Source: Lachnospiraceae bacterium
Lineage (GTDB): Bacteria > Bacillota > Clostridia > Lachnospirales > Lachnospiraceae
Direction: 5' to 3'
Assembly (NCBI GenBank): GCA_028693165.1
Contig: JAQUVX010000020.1
Span: 1 to 64,000 of the forward strand
DNA: 64,000 nucleotides
Part shown: in pieces, positions 25,277 to 34,543 of the stretch
Position numbering within the stretch: position 1 is the first letter of the stretch
How the letters are laid out: each line of letters begins with the position of its first letter
Translations under genes and position numbers: made by a program
Notes under the pieces: model-generated
What the model saw: only the letters and a program-made list of their open reading frames with translations
Told to the model about the DNA's origin: nothing
Databases searched by the model: none

Positions 25277-26358
25277 GCCTTATGTGCCTCCTCGAAGTTT
25301 TTCATAAATGCTACCAGCTTCTCCACGCCTTCCATCGGCATGGCATTGTAGATGCTCGCGCGCATACCGCCGACACTTCTGTGACCTTTCAGATTCACAA
25401 AGCCCGCTGCGGCTGCTTCTTTGATAAACTGCGCATCCAGATCTGCATCTCCAGTCACAAACGGAACATTCATCAGAGAACGGTCTTCTTTCACAACCGT
25501 TCCTGTAAACAGCTCGCTTGCATCCAGGAAATCATAAAGAATCTTAGCCTTTTTCTCGTTCTGCTCCTTCATGGCGCTCAGTCCGCCGCGCTGTTTCAGC
25601 CACTTGAATACCTTACCGCAGATGTAAATGCCATAAGCCGGCGGGGTATTGTAAAGGGAACCTGCATCTGCATGAATCTTGTACTGGCACATGGTCGGAG
25701 TTCCCGGCAGCACGTCCTCGGTGATCAGATCCTCGCGGATGATCACGATCACGACACCAGCCGGTCCGATATTCTTCTGAACGCCGCCATAGATGATGCC
25801 ATACTTGCTCACATCCACCGGTTCAGACAAAAAGCAGGAAGAAACATCGGCTACCAGAGTCTTGCCCTTGGTGTTCGGCAGGGTCTTGAACTTGGTTCCG
25901 TAGATGGTGTTGTTCTCACAAATGTATACATAATCCGCATCGTCGTCGATCGGCAGATCGGAACAGTCCGGAATGTAGCTGAAGGTCTTGTCTTCACTGG
26001 AAGCCACCGCCACGGCCTTGCCGTATTTCTGTGCCTCCTTGAATGCCTTCTTCGCCCACTGACCGGTGATGATATAGTCCGCCACGCCATGCTTCATCAG
26101 ATTCTGCGGAATCATGGAGAACTGCAAATGGGCTCCTCCCTGCAGGAACAAAACCTTGTAATTATCAGGAATGTTCATCAGCTCGCGAAGATCGCTCTCC
26201 GCTTCCTGGATAATCGTCTCAAACGCCTTAGATCGATGGCTCATCTCCATCACGGACATTCCCGTGCCCTTGTAATCCAGCATCTCTGCTGCTGCTTCTT
26301 TCAGGACATCCTCCGGTAATACCGCCGGTCCTGCTGAAAAGTTGTAGACTCTTCCCAT
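25273..26358 (-). CDS. serC: Phosphoserine aminotransferase
   Basis: A 361-residue class V aminotransferase of the SerC family, converting 3-phosphohydroxypyruvate and glutamate to phosphoserine. FSAGPAVLPEDVL at the N-terminus is the family hallmark, and the PLP lysine lies in YGGVQKNIGPAG near residue 195. GHRSVGGMRAS near the C-terminus also fits. The start follows GAGGAAG. It overlaps serA. No serB is in the window, so the last step must be encoded elsewhere. Confidence 0.97.
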   Translation of the reverse strand: MGRVYNFSAGPAVLPEDVLKEAAAEMLDYKGTGMSVMEMSHRSKAFETIIQEAESDLRELMNIPDNYKVLFLQGGAHLQFSMIPQNLMKHGVADYIITGQWAKKAFKEAQKYGKAVAVASSEDKTFSYIPDCSDLPIDDDADYVYICENNTIYGTKFKTLPNTKGKTLVADVSSCFLSEPVDVSKYGIIYGGVQKNIGPAGVVIVIIREDLITEDVLPGTPTMCQYKIHADAGSLYNTPPAYGIYICGKVFKWLKQRGGLSAMKEQNEKKAKILYDFLDASELFTGTVVKEDRSLMNVPFVTGDADLDAQFIKEAAAAGFVNLKGHRSVGGMRASIYNAMPMEGVEKLVAFMKNFEEAHKA

Positions 26359-26439
26359 TGTTTCTTCCTCCCTCTTAAGATTTCATATTTATTTCAATCC
26401 CTCCCGCTGCGAATCAGCAGCATGGGCGATCAAACCGTG

Positions 26440-28143
26440 TTACAGCTTTAAATCGGTATCATCAAATGCATCCTGGATCGGTGCTCCCGGAGATACCATC
26501 GGGTATACCTTATCGTCGCAGTTGATCTGGCAGTCGATGACAACCGGTGCCTTCAGCGCAATCGCTTCCTCCAGAACCGGTTTCAGTTCTTCTCTGCTGC
26601 TCACGCGATACGCCTTTACTCCCATGGACTCAGCCAGCTTCACAAAATCGACTGCATCATTCAATACTGTATGTGAATACCGCTTGCCATAGAACAGGGT
26701 CTGCCACTGACGCACCATACCCAGCACATGATTGTTCACAACCACCTGAACAACCGGAATTCCATAGCGGGACGCTGTGGCAATCTCATTCATGTTCATG
26801 CGGAAGCAGCCGTCTCCGGCGATATTGATGACCGGTGTATCCGGACAGCCCATGTCGCCGCAGCCCATCTTGGCGCCAAGTGCCGCGCCCAGACCGTACC
26901 CCATGGTACCCAGACCGCCTGATGTCAGGAAAGTCCGCGGCTTTTTGTATTTGTAATACTGTGCGGCCCACATCTGATGCTGACCAACCTCGGTCACGAT
27001 GAGGGCATCGCCCTTCGTCACTTCGTCAATCGTCTCGATGATGTACGGACCGGTGAGCTGTGTCTTGTCATAGCGCAGCGGGTACATGTCTTTCATGCGC
27101 TCGATGTGAGCTACCCACTCGTCGTGGTTGATCGGGTCCAGGCGGGCATTTAATTTCCGCAAAACGACCTTCAAATCCCCCACAACGCTCGCGTCTGTGC
27201 GGATATTCTTATTGATTTCCGCCGCATCTACGTCGATCTGCAGGATCTTGGCTTTCTGTGCAAATTTGGAAGCGTTGCCCGTCACACGGTCGCTGAACCG
27301 GGCGCCTGCCACAATCAGAAGATCGCATTCCGTGATGCCGAAATTGGAGGTCTTCGTTCCGTGCATGCCCACCATACCGGTGTACAGCTCATCCGCTCCG
27401 TCAAACGCACCTTTTCCCATCAGGGAATCTGCAACCGGTGCCTGAATCCGGTGTGCCAGGGTTCTCAGCTCCTCGGAAGCATCCGACAGCACAGCGCCGC
27501 CGCCCACGAAGATAAACGGCTTCTTCGCATTGCGGATCAGCTCAAGCGCCGTCTCAATGTCCTCCTCGCGAATGCTGTCGGTCTGGCGAACGATCGGTTC
27601 CGGCTCCTCCGGTGTATATTCATATTCTGCTGCCGTCACATCTTTGGTGATATCGACAAGCACCGGACCCGGACGGCCGCTCTGCGCAATCGAAAATGCA
27701 CGGCGGATCGTCCCTGCCAGCTTGGTAATATCCTTTACGATGAAGTTGTACTTGGTGATCGGCATCGTCACTCCGGCAATGTCAATCTCCTGAAAGCTGT
27801 CCCGCCCCAGAAGGCTCACACCCACGTTGCAGGTAATCGCCACGATCGGGATGGAATCCATGTATGCGGTTGCGATTCCGGTTACCAGATTCGTAGCTCC
27901 CGGTCCGGAGGTTGCCATACAAACACCCACTTTGCCGGTTGCTCTTGCATAACCATCTGCCGCATGGGATGCCCCCTGCTCATGAGAAGTCAAAATATGG
28001 GTAATCTCGTCCTGATGCTTGTAAAGTGCATCATAAATATTTAAAATGGTGCCGCCCGGATATCCGAAAACAGTCTTTACGCCCTGCTCCTTCAAACACT
28101 CAATTACGATTTCCGAGCCGTTCAAAACTCTGGTTTCGGCCAT
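26440..28143 (-). CDS. ilvB: Acetolactate synthase large subunit
   Basis: A 567-residue thiamine diphosphate enzyme forming acetolactate or acetohydroxybutyrate for valine, leucine and isoleucine synthesis. The catalytic Glu lies in TSHEQGASHAADGYAR near residue 54, and the ThDP/Mg motif is GDGCFRMN to NNHVLG near 440. The start follows AGAAGGAG. No small regulatory subunit (ilvN/ilvH) is adjacent, so either it lies elsewhere or this is a catabolic-like enzyme; the FAD-region motifs suggest the anabolic type. It sits between ilvD and serC. Confidence 0.95.
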   Translation of the reverse strand: MAETRVLNGSEIVIECLKEQGVKTVFGYPGGTILNIYDALYKHQDEITHILTSHEQGASHAADGYARATGKVGVCMATSGPGATNLVTGIATAYMDSIPIVAITCNVGVSLLGRDSFQEIDIAGVTMPITKYNFIVKDITKLAGTIRRAFSIAQSGRPGPVLVDITKDVTAAEYEYTPEEPEPIVRQTDSIREEDIETALELIRNAKKPFIFVGGGAVLSDASEELRTLAHRIQAPVADSLMGKGAFDGADELYTGMVGMHGTKTSNFGITECDLLIVAGARFSDRVTGNASKFAQKAKILQIDVDAAEINKNIRTDASVVGDLKVVLRKLNARLDPINHDEWVAHIERMKDMYPLRYDKTQLTGPYIIETIDEVTKGDALIVTEVGQHQMWAAQYYKYKKPRTFLTSGGLGTMGYGLGAALGAKMGCGDMGCPDTPVINIAGDGCFRMNMNEIATASRYGIPVVQVVVNNHVLGMVRQWQTLFYGKRYSHTVLNDAVDFVKLAESMGVKAYRVSSREELKPVLEEAIALKAPVVIDCQINCDDKVYPMVSPGAPIQDAFDDTDLKL

Positions 28144-28204
28144 GTTAAAACTCCTTCTCTATCCCTGTCATAACTGTTTTGAGCTTCACAGTCATACTTC
28201 GCTT

Positions 28205-29866
28205 TTAGTTCCCCTTCAGTACAGCTCCCTGATCTGCGCTGGTTACCAGCTGCGCGTAGCGCTTCAGATAGCCGGATACCTCTTTGATCTTTGGTGTCCA
28301 CGCAGCACGGCGTTTTGCCAGCTCCTCATCCGACACCTTCATGTTGATGGTGTTGGCATTGATGTCGATCGCGATCAGATCGCCCTCTTCTACCAGACCG
28401 ATCGGGCCGCCTGCTGCCGCCTCCGGACATACGTGTCCGATGGAAGCTCCGCGGGAAGCGCCGCTGAAACGTCCGTCTGTGATCAATGCCACCGAAGATC
28501 CAAGTCCCATCCCTGCGATTGCAGAAGTCGGGTTCAGCATCTCTCGCATACCCGGGCCGCCCTTCGGGCCCTCGTAGCGAATGACAACCACATCGCCTGC
28601 CACGATCCTGCCGCTCTTGATGGCATCGATCGCATCCTCTTCACTGTCGAAGACGCGCGCCGGGCCTTCATGTACCAGCATCTCCGGTACCACGGCGGAA
28701 CGCTTCACCACGCAGGAATCCGGTGCCAGGTTGCCGCGCAGCACCGCGATGCCGCCGGTTCTGGAATATGGATTGTCGAGCGGACGGATGACCTCCGGAT
28801 CTTTATTCACACAGTCTTTGATATTTTCGCCCACGGTCTTGCCCGTTACCGTCATGCAGTCCAGGTTCAGAAGACCAAGCTGGCTGACCTCGTTCATCAC
28901 CGCATAAATACCGCCTGCCTCGTTTAAATCTTCCATATAAGTCGGGCCTGCCGGTGCCAGATGGCACAGGTTCGGGGTCTTGGCGCTGATCTCGTTGGCG
29001 ATGTCCACGTTCAGCTCCACGCCTGCCTCATGTGCGATGGCCGGCAGATGCAGCATACTGTTGGTGCTGCAGCCCAGAGCCATATCCATGGTCAGTGCGT
29101 TGCGGAATGCCTTTTCAGTCATAATATCTCTCGGACAGATATTCTTCTTTAACAGCTCCATGACTGCCATGCCTGCGTGCTTTGCCAGCACCAGACGCTC
29201 AGAATAGACCGCCGGGATCGTGCCGTTGCCCTGAAGTCCCATACCAAGGACCTCGGTCAGGCAGTTCATACTGTTTGCGGTGTACATACCAGAGCAGGAA
29301 CCACAGGTCGGGCAGACCTTGCACTCAAATTCTTTGACATCGTCCTCGGTCATCGTGCCTGCCGCGTAGGAACCAACCGCCTCAAACATACTGGAAAGGC
29401 TGCGTTTCTGGCCTTTCACACGTCCGGCCAGCATCGGGCCGCCGCTCACAAATACAGTCGGAATGTTCAGACGGGCTGCTACCATCAGAAGTCCAGGCAC
29501 ATTCTTGTCACAGTTCGGAACCATAACCAGCGCGTCAAACTGATGAGCCAGCGCCATGCACTCCGTCGAATCTGCAATCAGGTCTCTGGTGACCAGAGAA
29601 TACTTCATGCCCTCATGTCCCATAGCAATCCCATCACAGACTGCAATAGCCGGGAATACAATCGGGGTTCCGCCTGCCATAGCGACGCCCTGTTTCACTG
29701 CTTCCACGATCTTATCCAGGTGCATATGACCCGGAACGATCTCATTGTAAGAACTCACGATGCCGATGAGCGGCTGTTTGATCTCTTCGTCGGTCAATCC
29801 CAGGGCCCGAAATAAGGAGCGGGCCGGTGCCTGCTGCATACCGGATTTTGCGTTGTCACTTCTCAT
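28205..29866 (-). CDS. ilvD: Dihydroxy-acid dehydratase
   Basis: A 553-residue IlvD/Edd family dehydratase making 2-keto acids in branched-chain amino acid synthesis. Iron-sulfur cluster cysteines appear in NCDKNVPG near residue 120 and [16 protein letters not shown] near 190; [14 protein letters not shown] is near 465. The set of three cysteines fits the IlvD enzyme. It follows leuB by 17 bases and has AGGAGG upstream. Confidence 0.97.
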   Translation of the reverse strand: MRSDNAKSGMQQAPARSLFRALGLTDEEIKQPLIGIVSSYNEIVPGHMHLDKIVEAVKQGVAMAGGTPIVFPAIAVCDGIAMGHEGMKYSLVTRDLIADSTECMALAHQFDALVMVPNCDKNVPGLLMVAARLNIPTVFVSGGPMLAGRVKGQKRSLSSMFEAVGSYAAGTMTEDDVKEFECKVCPTCGSCSGMYTANSMNCLTEVLGMGLQGNGTIPAVYSERLVLAKHAGMAVMELLKKNICPRDIMTEKAFRNALTMDMALGCSTNSMLHLPAIAHEAGVELNVDIANEISAKTPNLCHLAPAGPTYMEDLNEAGGIYAVMNEVSQLGLLNLDCMTVTGKTVGENIKDCVNKDPEVIRPLDNPYSRTGGIAVLRGNLAPDSCVVKRSAVVPEMLVHEGPARVFDSEEDAIDAIKSGRIVAGDVVVIRYEGPKGGPGMREMLNPTSAIAGMGLGSSVALITDGRFSGASRGASIGHVCPEAAAGGPIGLVEEGDLIAIDINANTINMKVSDEELAKRRAAWTPKIKEVSGYLKRYAQLVTSADQGAVLKGN

Positions 29867-29883
29867 CTTTTTTTCCTCCTGTT

Positions 29884-30969
29884 TTACTTAATATAGGTAA
29901 CAATCAGATCACCCATCTGGGTGGTTCCGACTTTTTTGCATCCCTCTGACATAATATCGACCGTGCGGTATCCGTCGGTCAGAACCTGCTGTACCGCCGC
30001 TTCCATAGCATCTGCCTCTTTGTCCAGATCAAAGGAATAACGAAGCATCATCGCTGCGGAAAGAATGGTTGCGATCGGGTTTGCAATGTCTTTGCCTGCA
30101 ATATCCGGTGCGGATCCGTGGCTTGGCTCGTACATACCGAACTTGCCTTCATTCAGGCTTGCAGAGGACAGCATTCCGATGGAACCGGTAATCATGCTCG
30201 CCTCGTCGGACAAGATGTCTCCAAACATATTCTCGGTCAGGATCACATCAAACTGTCCCGGATTCATGACCAGCTGCATCGCGCAGTTGTCGACCAGCAT
30301 ATGCTCTATCCTGACTTCCGGATAATCCTTCGCGACCTCCTCAACGACCTTTCTCCAAAGTCTGGAAGAATCAAGCACGTTGGCCTTATCCACACTGATC
30401 ACGTGCTTGCTGCGCTTCATGGCAATGTCGAATGCCTTGACCGCGATGCGGCGGATCTCGTTTTCATTGTAGGTGAGGGTGTCGGTCGCCTGCCGCACGC
30501 CGTTCACTTCCTCGGTGTGGCGCTCTCCGAAATACAGACCGCCGGTCAGCTCCCGCATGATAACCATGTCAAAACCGTCGCCGATGATCTCTTTCTTCAG
30601 CGGGCATGCGTCTGCCAGCTCCTTGTAAAGATAAGCCGGGCGAATGTTTGCAAATAAATTGAGACCCTTGCGAATCGCCAGCAGCCCCGCCTCAGGTCTC
30701 AGGTTTGGTGCCACGTCGTACCATCTTGAATTTCCCACGTTGCCGCCGACTGCTCCGAGCAGGACCGCATCGCTCTGTTTTGCTTTGTTTAATGCTTCCT
30801 CCGTCAGAGGAACGCCGTATGCATCGATGGAGCATCCGCCCATCAGCACTTCCGTATATGAGAATGTGTGTCCATACACCTTGCCAACCTGATCTAATAC
30901 CTTGCATGCTTCCCGAACGATCTCCGGTCCAATTCCGTCTCCCGGGATGGTTACAATCTTGCAATCCAT
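29884..30969 (-). CDS. leuB: 3-isopropylmalate dehydrogenase
   Basis: A 361-residue isopropylmalate dehydrogenase, the NAD-dependent step of leucine synthesis. [11 protein letters not shown] is at the N-terminus, the substrate loop at [24 protein letters not shown], and the Mg site at [22 protein letters not shown]. The start is the ATG after AGAGGAG; a longer frame starts 10 codons upstream. It heads the run and has a consensus promoter. leuA, leuC and leuD are not in the window. Confidence 0.96.
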   Translation of the reverse strand: MDCKIVTIPGDGIGPEIVREACKVLDQVGKVYGHTFSYTEVLMGGCSIDAYGVPLTEEALNKAKQSDAVLLGAVGGNVGNSRWYDVAPNLRPEAGLLAIRKGLNLFANIRPAYLYKELADACPLKKEIIGDGFDMVIMRELTGGLYFGERHTEEVNGVRQATDTLTYNENEIRRIAVKAFDIAMKRSKHVISVDKANVLDSSRLWRKVVEEVAKDYPEVRIEHMLVDNCAMQLVMNPGQFDVILTENMFGDILSDEASMITGSIGMLSSASLNEGKFGMYEPSHGSAPDIAGKDIANPIATILSAAMMLRYSFDLDKEADAMEAAVQQVLTDGYRTVDIMSEGCKKVGTTQMGDLIVTYIK

Positions 30970-31025
30970 GTTCTGTCTCCTCTTTTCATTCCCGTTCATT
31001 TCGATTCTTAAGGGTGTTTCTTCTC

Positions 31026-31054
31026 ATATTAACGCATTTCAAATCATTTTTCAA
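31026..31054 (-). promoter_or_regulatory. Promoter of the leuB-ilvD-ilvB-ser run
   Basis: TTGAAA, 17 bases, TAATAT on the minus strand, about 57 bases before the leuB start. The leader is too short for a T-box, and no T-box sequence was seen. Confidence 0.65.
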
Positions 31055-31178
31055 CTGAAAGACTTTAATTTGTTTTGAATATCCATACGAGATAGGAATT
31101 GATTGTATAACCTGTAGTTATCTTGATGGATTTTATTAGAACAATGGAGTGGTCATACTGACACGCGTCCGCCTGCAA

Positions 31179-31223
31179 TAGAAAAAAATGGGAGCAGGCC
31201 TGTTTGCCAGACCGCTCCCATTT
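31179..31223 (-). terminator. Terminator of the wall-repeat gene pair
   Basis: Perfect 10-bp stem (AAATGGGAGC/GCTCCCATTT) 82 bases after the stop codon, followed by seven T on the minus strand. Confidence 0.9.
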
Positions 31224-31305
31224 CGTGTTCATTTCCATTCTTATTCGTCTTATTTCACATGTGCTGTTTGGTATATGCTGTTTCGTATGCGCGATCTCGC
31301 GTATA

Positions 31306-31698
31306 CTATTTCGCTTTCGTCCATGCTCCGTCTTTTCCTACATAGTAGCTGTCAATCGTGGTATCTGTGACCATGACATGATTCTCGTCAAAATAGTACC
31401 ATTTGCCATCAATCTCCTGCCATCCAGTCGCGGCCGCCCCGCTTCCGTCAAGCCAATACCAGACTTCCCCGGCTTTATGCCACTTCTTGACCGCCATCGC
31501 TCCGTCTTCCTCGATCCAGAACAGGGAATCGCCATTCTTGACCCACTGGTTCTTCGCCATCTTGCCGCTGCTGCTGTAATAATTCCAGACACCATCATTG
31601 GCAACCCAGCCTGTCTCAGCAAATCCGACAAAGGCAGAAGACAGTGTCATGACCGCGGCCAAAGCCAGTACCGCAAGACCGTTCGTCTTCCTCCTCAT
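31306..31698 (-). CDS. Secreted protein made of wall-binding repeats, 130 aa
   Basis: A 130-residue secreted protein. A signal peptide of about 28 residues (ending GFAET) is followed only by five to six choline-binding-type repeats of 18-20 residues with Trp/Tyr/Gly pattern (NDGVWNYYSSSGKMAKNQW, GDSLFWIEEDGAMAVKKW, GKWYYFDENHVMV). There is no catalytic domain. It begins 15 bases after a related 178-residue gene, with GGAGG upstream. It may bind teichoic acid or glycans, or serve as a module for other proteins; the function is unknown. Confidence 0.85.
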   Translation of the reverse strand: MRRKTNGLAVLALAAVMTLSSAFVGFAETGWVANDGVWNYYSSSGKMAKNQWVKNGDSLFWIEEDGAMAVKKWHKAGEVWYWLDGSGAAATGWQEIDGKWYYFDENHVMVTDTTIDSYYVGKDGAWTKAK

Positions 31699-31713
31699 AC
31701 TGATTCCTCCATC

Positions 31714-32250
31714 CTATTTCATGCGTCTGCCCTGAGCATCTACGCGGCCGCCGCCCGGCACCAGCGCATCGACTGCCAGCGCGCCGCTCTTTAAGAAGTA
31801 AAATTCCTCACCATCCACGGTCTTCCAACCGTTCTTCAGGGCCTTACCGTTATCCTGGAAATAGTACCATTTGCCCTCCGGATCCTGAATCCAGGAGGAG
31901 ACTGCCATCTTGCCATCTTCTAACAGCCAGTAAGAATCCGATCCATTGTTCTGGATCAGCATCTGGTTGGTCAGAATGGTACCGCCGCCATCCACGTAAT
32001 ACCATGCATTTCCATCATTTACCCACTGTGTCGCCGCCATCGTTCCGTCACTGTTCACCCAGTAGGCCGTCGCTCCGGCAGTCTCGGTCGCCTCGGTTCT
32101 GATCCAGGTATTCTTTGCTACACTTCCATCATCCAGATAGTAAAACCACTTGCCTCCCGTTTTGCCCCACTCAGCTGCAAATGCCGCTGTACTGGACAAC
32201 ATGGACAGTGCCAGTGCTGCCGCCGTAATTGCCATAAATTTTCTCTTCAT
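31714..32250 (-). CDS. Secreted protein made of wall-binding repeats, 178 aa
   Basis: A 178-residue secreted protein with a signal peptide of about 26 residues (AAFAAEW) and seven or so choline-binding-type repeats (GGKWFYYLDDGSVAKNTW, DGNAWYYVDGGGTILTNQ, EGKWYYFQDNGKALKNGW). The last ~25 residues are a charged, repeat-free tail. No enzymatic domain. It is first in a two-gene operon with the 130-residue paralogue. AAGGAG lies 11 bases upstream of the ATG, a slightly long spacing. Confidence 0.85.
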   Translation of the reverse strand: MKRKFMAITAAALALSMLSSTAAFAAEWGKTGGKWFYYLDDGSVAKNTWIRTEATETAGATAYWVNSDGTMAATQWVNDGNAWYYVDGGGTILTNQMLIQNNGSDSYWLLEDGKMAVSSWIQDPEGKWYYFQDNGKALKNGWKTVDGEEFYFLKSGALAVDALVPGGGRVDAQGRRMK

Positions 32251-32317
32251 ATGTTTTCATTCTCCTTTTCTCGTACCAATACGGTCCATTTAAGCAAAAT
32301 TTTCCGTTTCTAAGCTA

Positions 32318-32346
32318 ATCATACGGTTTGCACTACTTTTTGTCAA
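32318..32346 (-). promoter_or_regulatory. Promoter of the wall-repeat gene pair
   Basis: TTGACA, 17 bases, TATGAT on the minus strand, 68 bases upstream of the first start codon. Confidence 0.8.
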
Positions 32347-32450
32347 CGCCTTTTTCCCTTGATAATCTGACGATTTCCTTTCATTTGGATTACTATTTCA
32401 CAAAGGCGGGCGGATATTGAGGCAAGTATTACCCCATCATTTGCGAACTA

Positions 32451-32459
32451 TGGTATAAT
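32451..32459 (+). promoter_or_regulatory. Extended -10 promoter of the deacetylase-like gene
   Basis: TGGTATAAT, a perfect extended -10, 34 bases before the start codon. No -35 hexamer of note at the standard spacing. Confidence 0.65.
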
Positions 32460-32492
32460 GGAAGTATTAAAATGGACAGGGGGAATCCAATC

Positions 32493-33413
32493 ATGAGATT
32501 TTTACACGGATCATCACACTACAGAACATGGCTCTCCATCTCTGCACTCACCATCGCGCTCAGCACTGCCGGCAGCTTCGCAATTCCGGCTGCGACAGTC
32601 ACGCCGCCGACCCACACAAAAACAGAATCCGGCCCTGGCGTGACCGCCGAGTCTGGCAGCAGTGCAGAATCTGCCGGCGCGGCATCCGAATCCACGCCGG
32701 GCACAACCGCCACGCAGCTCCAGCGCCGCCTGGTTCCGGATGCCACTTCCAACAACTATGCCGGCAAAAAGGCCGAACCAATCTTTCGGGTACGCACAGA
32801 AAAGCCGCAAGTCGCACTGTCGTTCGATGCCGGATCTACAAAGGGCCAGGCCGCTCTCATCATGGATATTCTGGAGAAATATAACTTGAAATCCACTTTT
32901 TTCCTGACCGCAGACTGGATGCGCCAGAACCCGGAGGATACCAAAACAATTGTTGCACGCGGCCATGAGATCGGCAATCACAGTGTCAGCCATCCTTCCT
33001 TCCCCAAGCTGTCCAAAGCGCATATGCTGACCCAGCTTCAGGAGACCCACCAGGTGGCAAAAGACTTAACCGACGTGGACATGTGCCTCTTCCGCTTCCC
33101 CTATGGCGACTACAGCAATGCGGCCGTGGACGCAGTCAAGGAATGCGGCTATTACGGAATCCAGTGGAGTGTCGATTCCATCGACTGGAGAAATGAAGGC
33201 CGCCAGATCATCATCGACCGGGTCTTAAACCACAAGAATCTTGGCAGCGGCTCCATCGTCCTGATGCACATGGCCGCCACCTATACACCGTCCGCGCTGG
33301 AAGAGATCATTCAGGGAATCCAGGCCAAAGGTTATGAGATCGTTCCGGTATCGGAACTGATCTATGAAAACAATTATCATATGGATGCCGCCGGAAATCA
33401 GATTCCCAACTAG
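32493..33413 (+). CDS. Polysaccharide deacetylase-like protein (NodB fold)
   Basis: A 306-residue exported NodB-fold protein. Residues 14-34 are a signal anchor, 35-80 a Ser/Thr/Ala/Pro linker, and 104-290 the NodB domain. His163 and His167 (HSVSH), RFPYG at 201-205, DSIDW at 228-232 and LMH at 257-259 are in place. Motif 1 reads SFDAG: Asp112 is kept, but the second, metal-binding Asp is replaced by Ala113, as in some sporulation-associated or inactive relatives. The target is probably peptidoglycan or another GlcNAc polymer. The start is the ATG after GGGGGA. It converges on the DUF1292 gene. Confidence 0.82.
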   Translation: MRFLHGSSHYRTWLSISALTIALSTAGSFAIPAATVTPPTHTKTESGPGVTAESGSSAESAGAASESTPGTTATQLQRRLVPDATSNNYAGKKAEPIFRVRTEKPQVALSFDAGSTKGQAALIMDILEKYNLKSTFFLTADWMRQNPEDTKTIVARGHEIGNHSVSHPSFPKLSKAHMLTQLQETHQVAKDLTDVDMCLFRFPYGDYSNAAVDAVKECGYYGIQWSVDSIDWRNEGRQIIIDRVLNHKNLGSGSIVLMHMAATYTPSALEEIIQGIQAKGYEIVPVSELIYENNYHMDAAGNQIPN

Positions 33414-33443
33414 AGAACATTGTGTTTTGAGACATGAAAAGAA

Positions 33444-33476
33444 GCCCAAACCGCAGCTGATTATCACGGTTTGGGC
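33444..33476. terminator. Bidirectional terminator between convergent genes
   Basis: Perfect 10-bp stem (GCCCAAACCG/CGGTTTGGGC) between the deacetylase-like gene and the DUF1292 gene, with T-rich sequence on both exits. Confidence 0.8.
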
Positions 33477-33499
33477 CTCTGTTTTCCTACGCTGTTTTC

Positions 33500-33829
33500 T
33501 TACTCTACTTCATCCTCGCCGACTTCCTCGTCGAACTCCTCGTCCTCCAGCAGTTCATCAAATGCAGCGGCAACAACCTCGTACTCATCGTCGTCTTCGA
33601 TGTTGTCCAGGTTCGGATTGCCCTCTTTGTCCTCAGAATAACGGTACAGATATACTTCGCCTTCGTCAGCCTCTTCTCCTTCGATCGGAAGCAGTGCAAT
33701 GTACTCGCGCTCTCCTGCATCAAAAATCGTCAGAACCACACACTCAAGTTCTTTTCCATCATCCAGGGTAAGGGTAACGGTCATCTCTTCATCCTGCTGC
33801 TCCAACTCTTCTTTTGGATCCTGTGCCAT
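33500..33829 (-). CDS. DUF1292 family protein
   Basis: A 109-residue, very acidic cytoplasmic protein matching DUF1292 (TLTLDDGKELECVVLTIF and EYIALLP at residues 18-46, YLYRY near 60). The C-terminal third is almost entirely Asp/Glu. In many Firmicutes this gene sits near the ruvX (yrrK) region, but here it stands alone. Function unknown. It has its own promoter and a hairpin at the 5' end of its message. Confidence 0.88.
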   Translation of the reverse strand: MAQDPKEELEQQDEEMTVTLTLDDGKELECVVLTIFDAGEREYIALLPIEGEEADEGEVYLYRYSEDKEGNPNLDNIEDDDEYEVVAAAFDELLEDEEFDEEVGEDEVE

Positions 33830-33876
33830 ATAGATACCTCTCTCTTTTCTCTGCGTATTCGTGTTGCAGTTGACTT

Positions 33877-33909
33877 GTAACGGCTCAAGATTCGTACCTT
33901 GAACGTTAC
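33877..33909 (-). promoter_or_regulatory. 5'-end hairpin in the DUF1292 message
   Basis: GTAACG/CGTTAC outer and TCAAG/CTTGA inner stems form a hairpin that begins at the predicted transcript start. It may stabilise the message or serve in regulation. Confidence 0.45.
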
Positions 33910-33913
33910 CTTA

Positions 33914-33942
33914 ACTTTATCAGAATCCCACTATAAAATCAA
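33914..33942 (-). promoter_or_regulatory. Promoter of the DUF1292 gene
   Basis: TTGATT, 17 bases, TAAAGT on the minus strand, about 85 bases before the start codon. Moderate match. Confidence 0.5.
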
Positions 33943-33997
33943 GGACTATTACACATGTACTGCAAAGTAATATTTCCGCCCCGCTGCCCGATCCGGC

Positions 33998-34522
33998 CTA
34001 ATACTCAATCCCCTCCCGTGCCGCGGCACCTTCCTGGAATGGATGCTTCACTGCCCGGATCTCCGAGACATAATCCGCCAGCGCCACCAGTGCATCGGAA
34101 GGATTTCTTCCGGTCATCACGACCTCCAGATTTTCCGGCCTGTTCTTCAGAAAATCCACCACCGCAGTCTCCGGCACCATGTCGTATTGGCACGAGGCCA
34201 TCAGCTCATCCAGAATCAGAAGATCATAGCCGCCTTCCACTGCCTCGCGGCAGGCCGTCTCGAACCGCTGCTTAAAATACACCGCCGCCTCAGCTTTCTC
34301 CGTCTCCGTCATCCGAAACACAAAGCCGAAGATCCGGTCACACGGTGTCACCGTGATCCCGGGAATCTGCCGCAGCATCGGCACCTCGCCGGAATCCTCC
34401 GTCTTTAAGAAGCGCACAATCAGCACACGTTTTCCACGCCCCGCCGCGCGAACCGCCAGCCCGACCGCCGCCGTCGTCTTGCCCTTGCCGTCGCCGCAGT
34501 AAATATGAATATAACCCTTCAT
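33998..34522 (-). CDS. cobO: Cob(I)alamin adenosyltransferase, CobO/BtuR type
   Basis: A 174-residue P-loop adenosyltransferase that makes adenosylcobalamin or adenosylcobinamide. The unusual P-loop GDGKGKTTAA is at residues 10-19, DLLILDELM and GRNPSDALVALADYVSE are further signatures. It belongs to the CobA/CobO/BtuR branch, not PduO. It is 21 bases downstream of a helicase gene with AGGAGG upstream. No other cobalamin gene is nearby, so it may serve salvage. Confidence 0.94.
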   Translation of the reverse strand: MKGYIHIYCGDGKGKTTAAVGLAVRAAGRGKRVLIVRFLKTEDSGEVPMLRQIPGITVTPCDRIFGFVFRMTETEKAEAAVYFKQRFETACREAVEGGYDLLILDELMASCQYDMVPETAVVDFLKNRPENLEVVMTGRNPSDALVALADYVSEIRAVKHPFQEGAAAREGIEY

Positions 34523-34543
34523 GTCAATGCCTCCTCATTCCAA

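Noticed and set aside
30970-31180. A possible T-box or leader peptide attenuator upstream of leuB.
   Set aside because: No T-box sequence, no specifier stem and no run of Leu or Val codons were found in the short leader.
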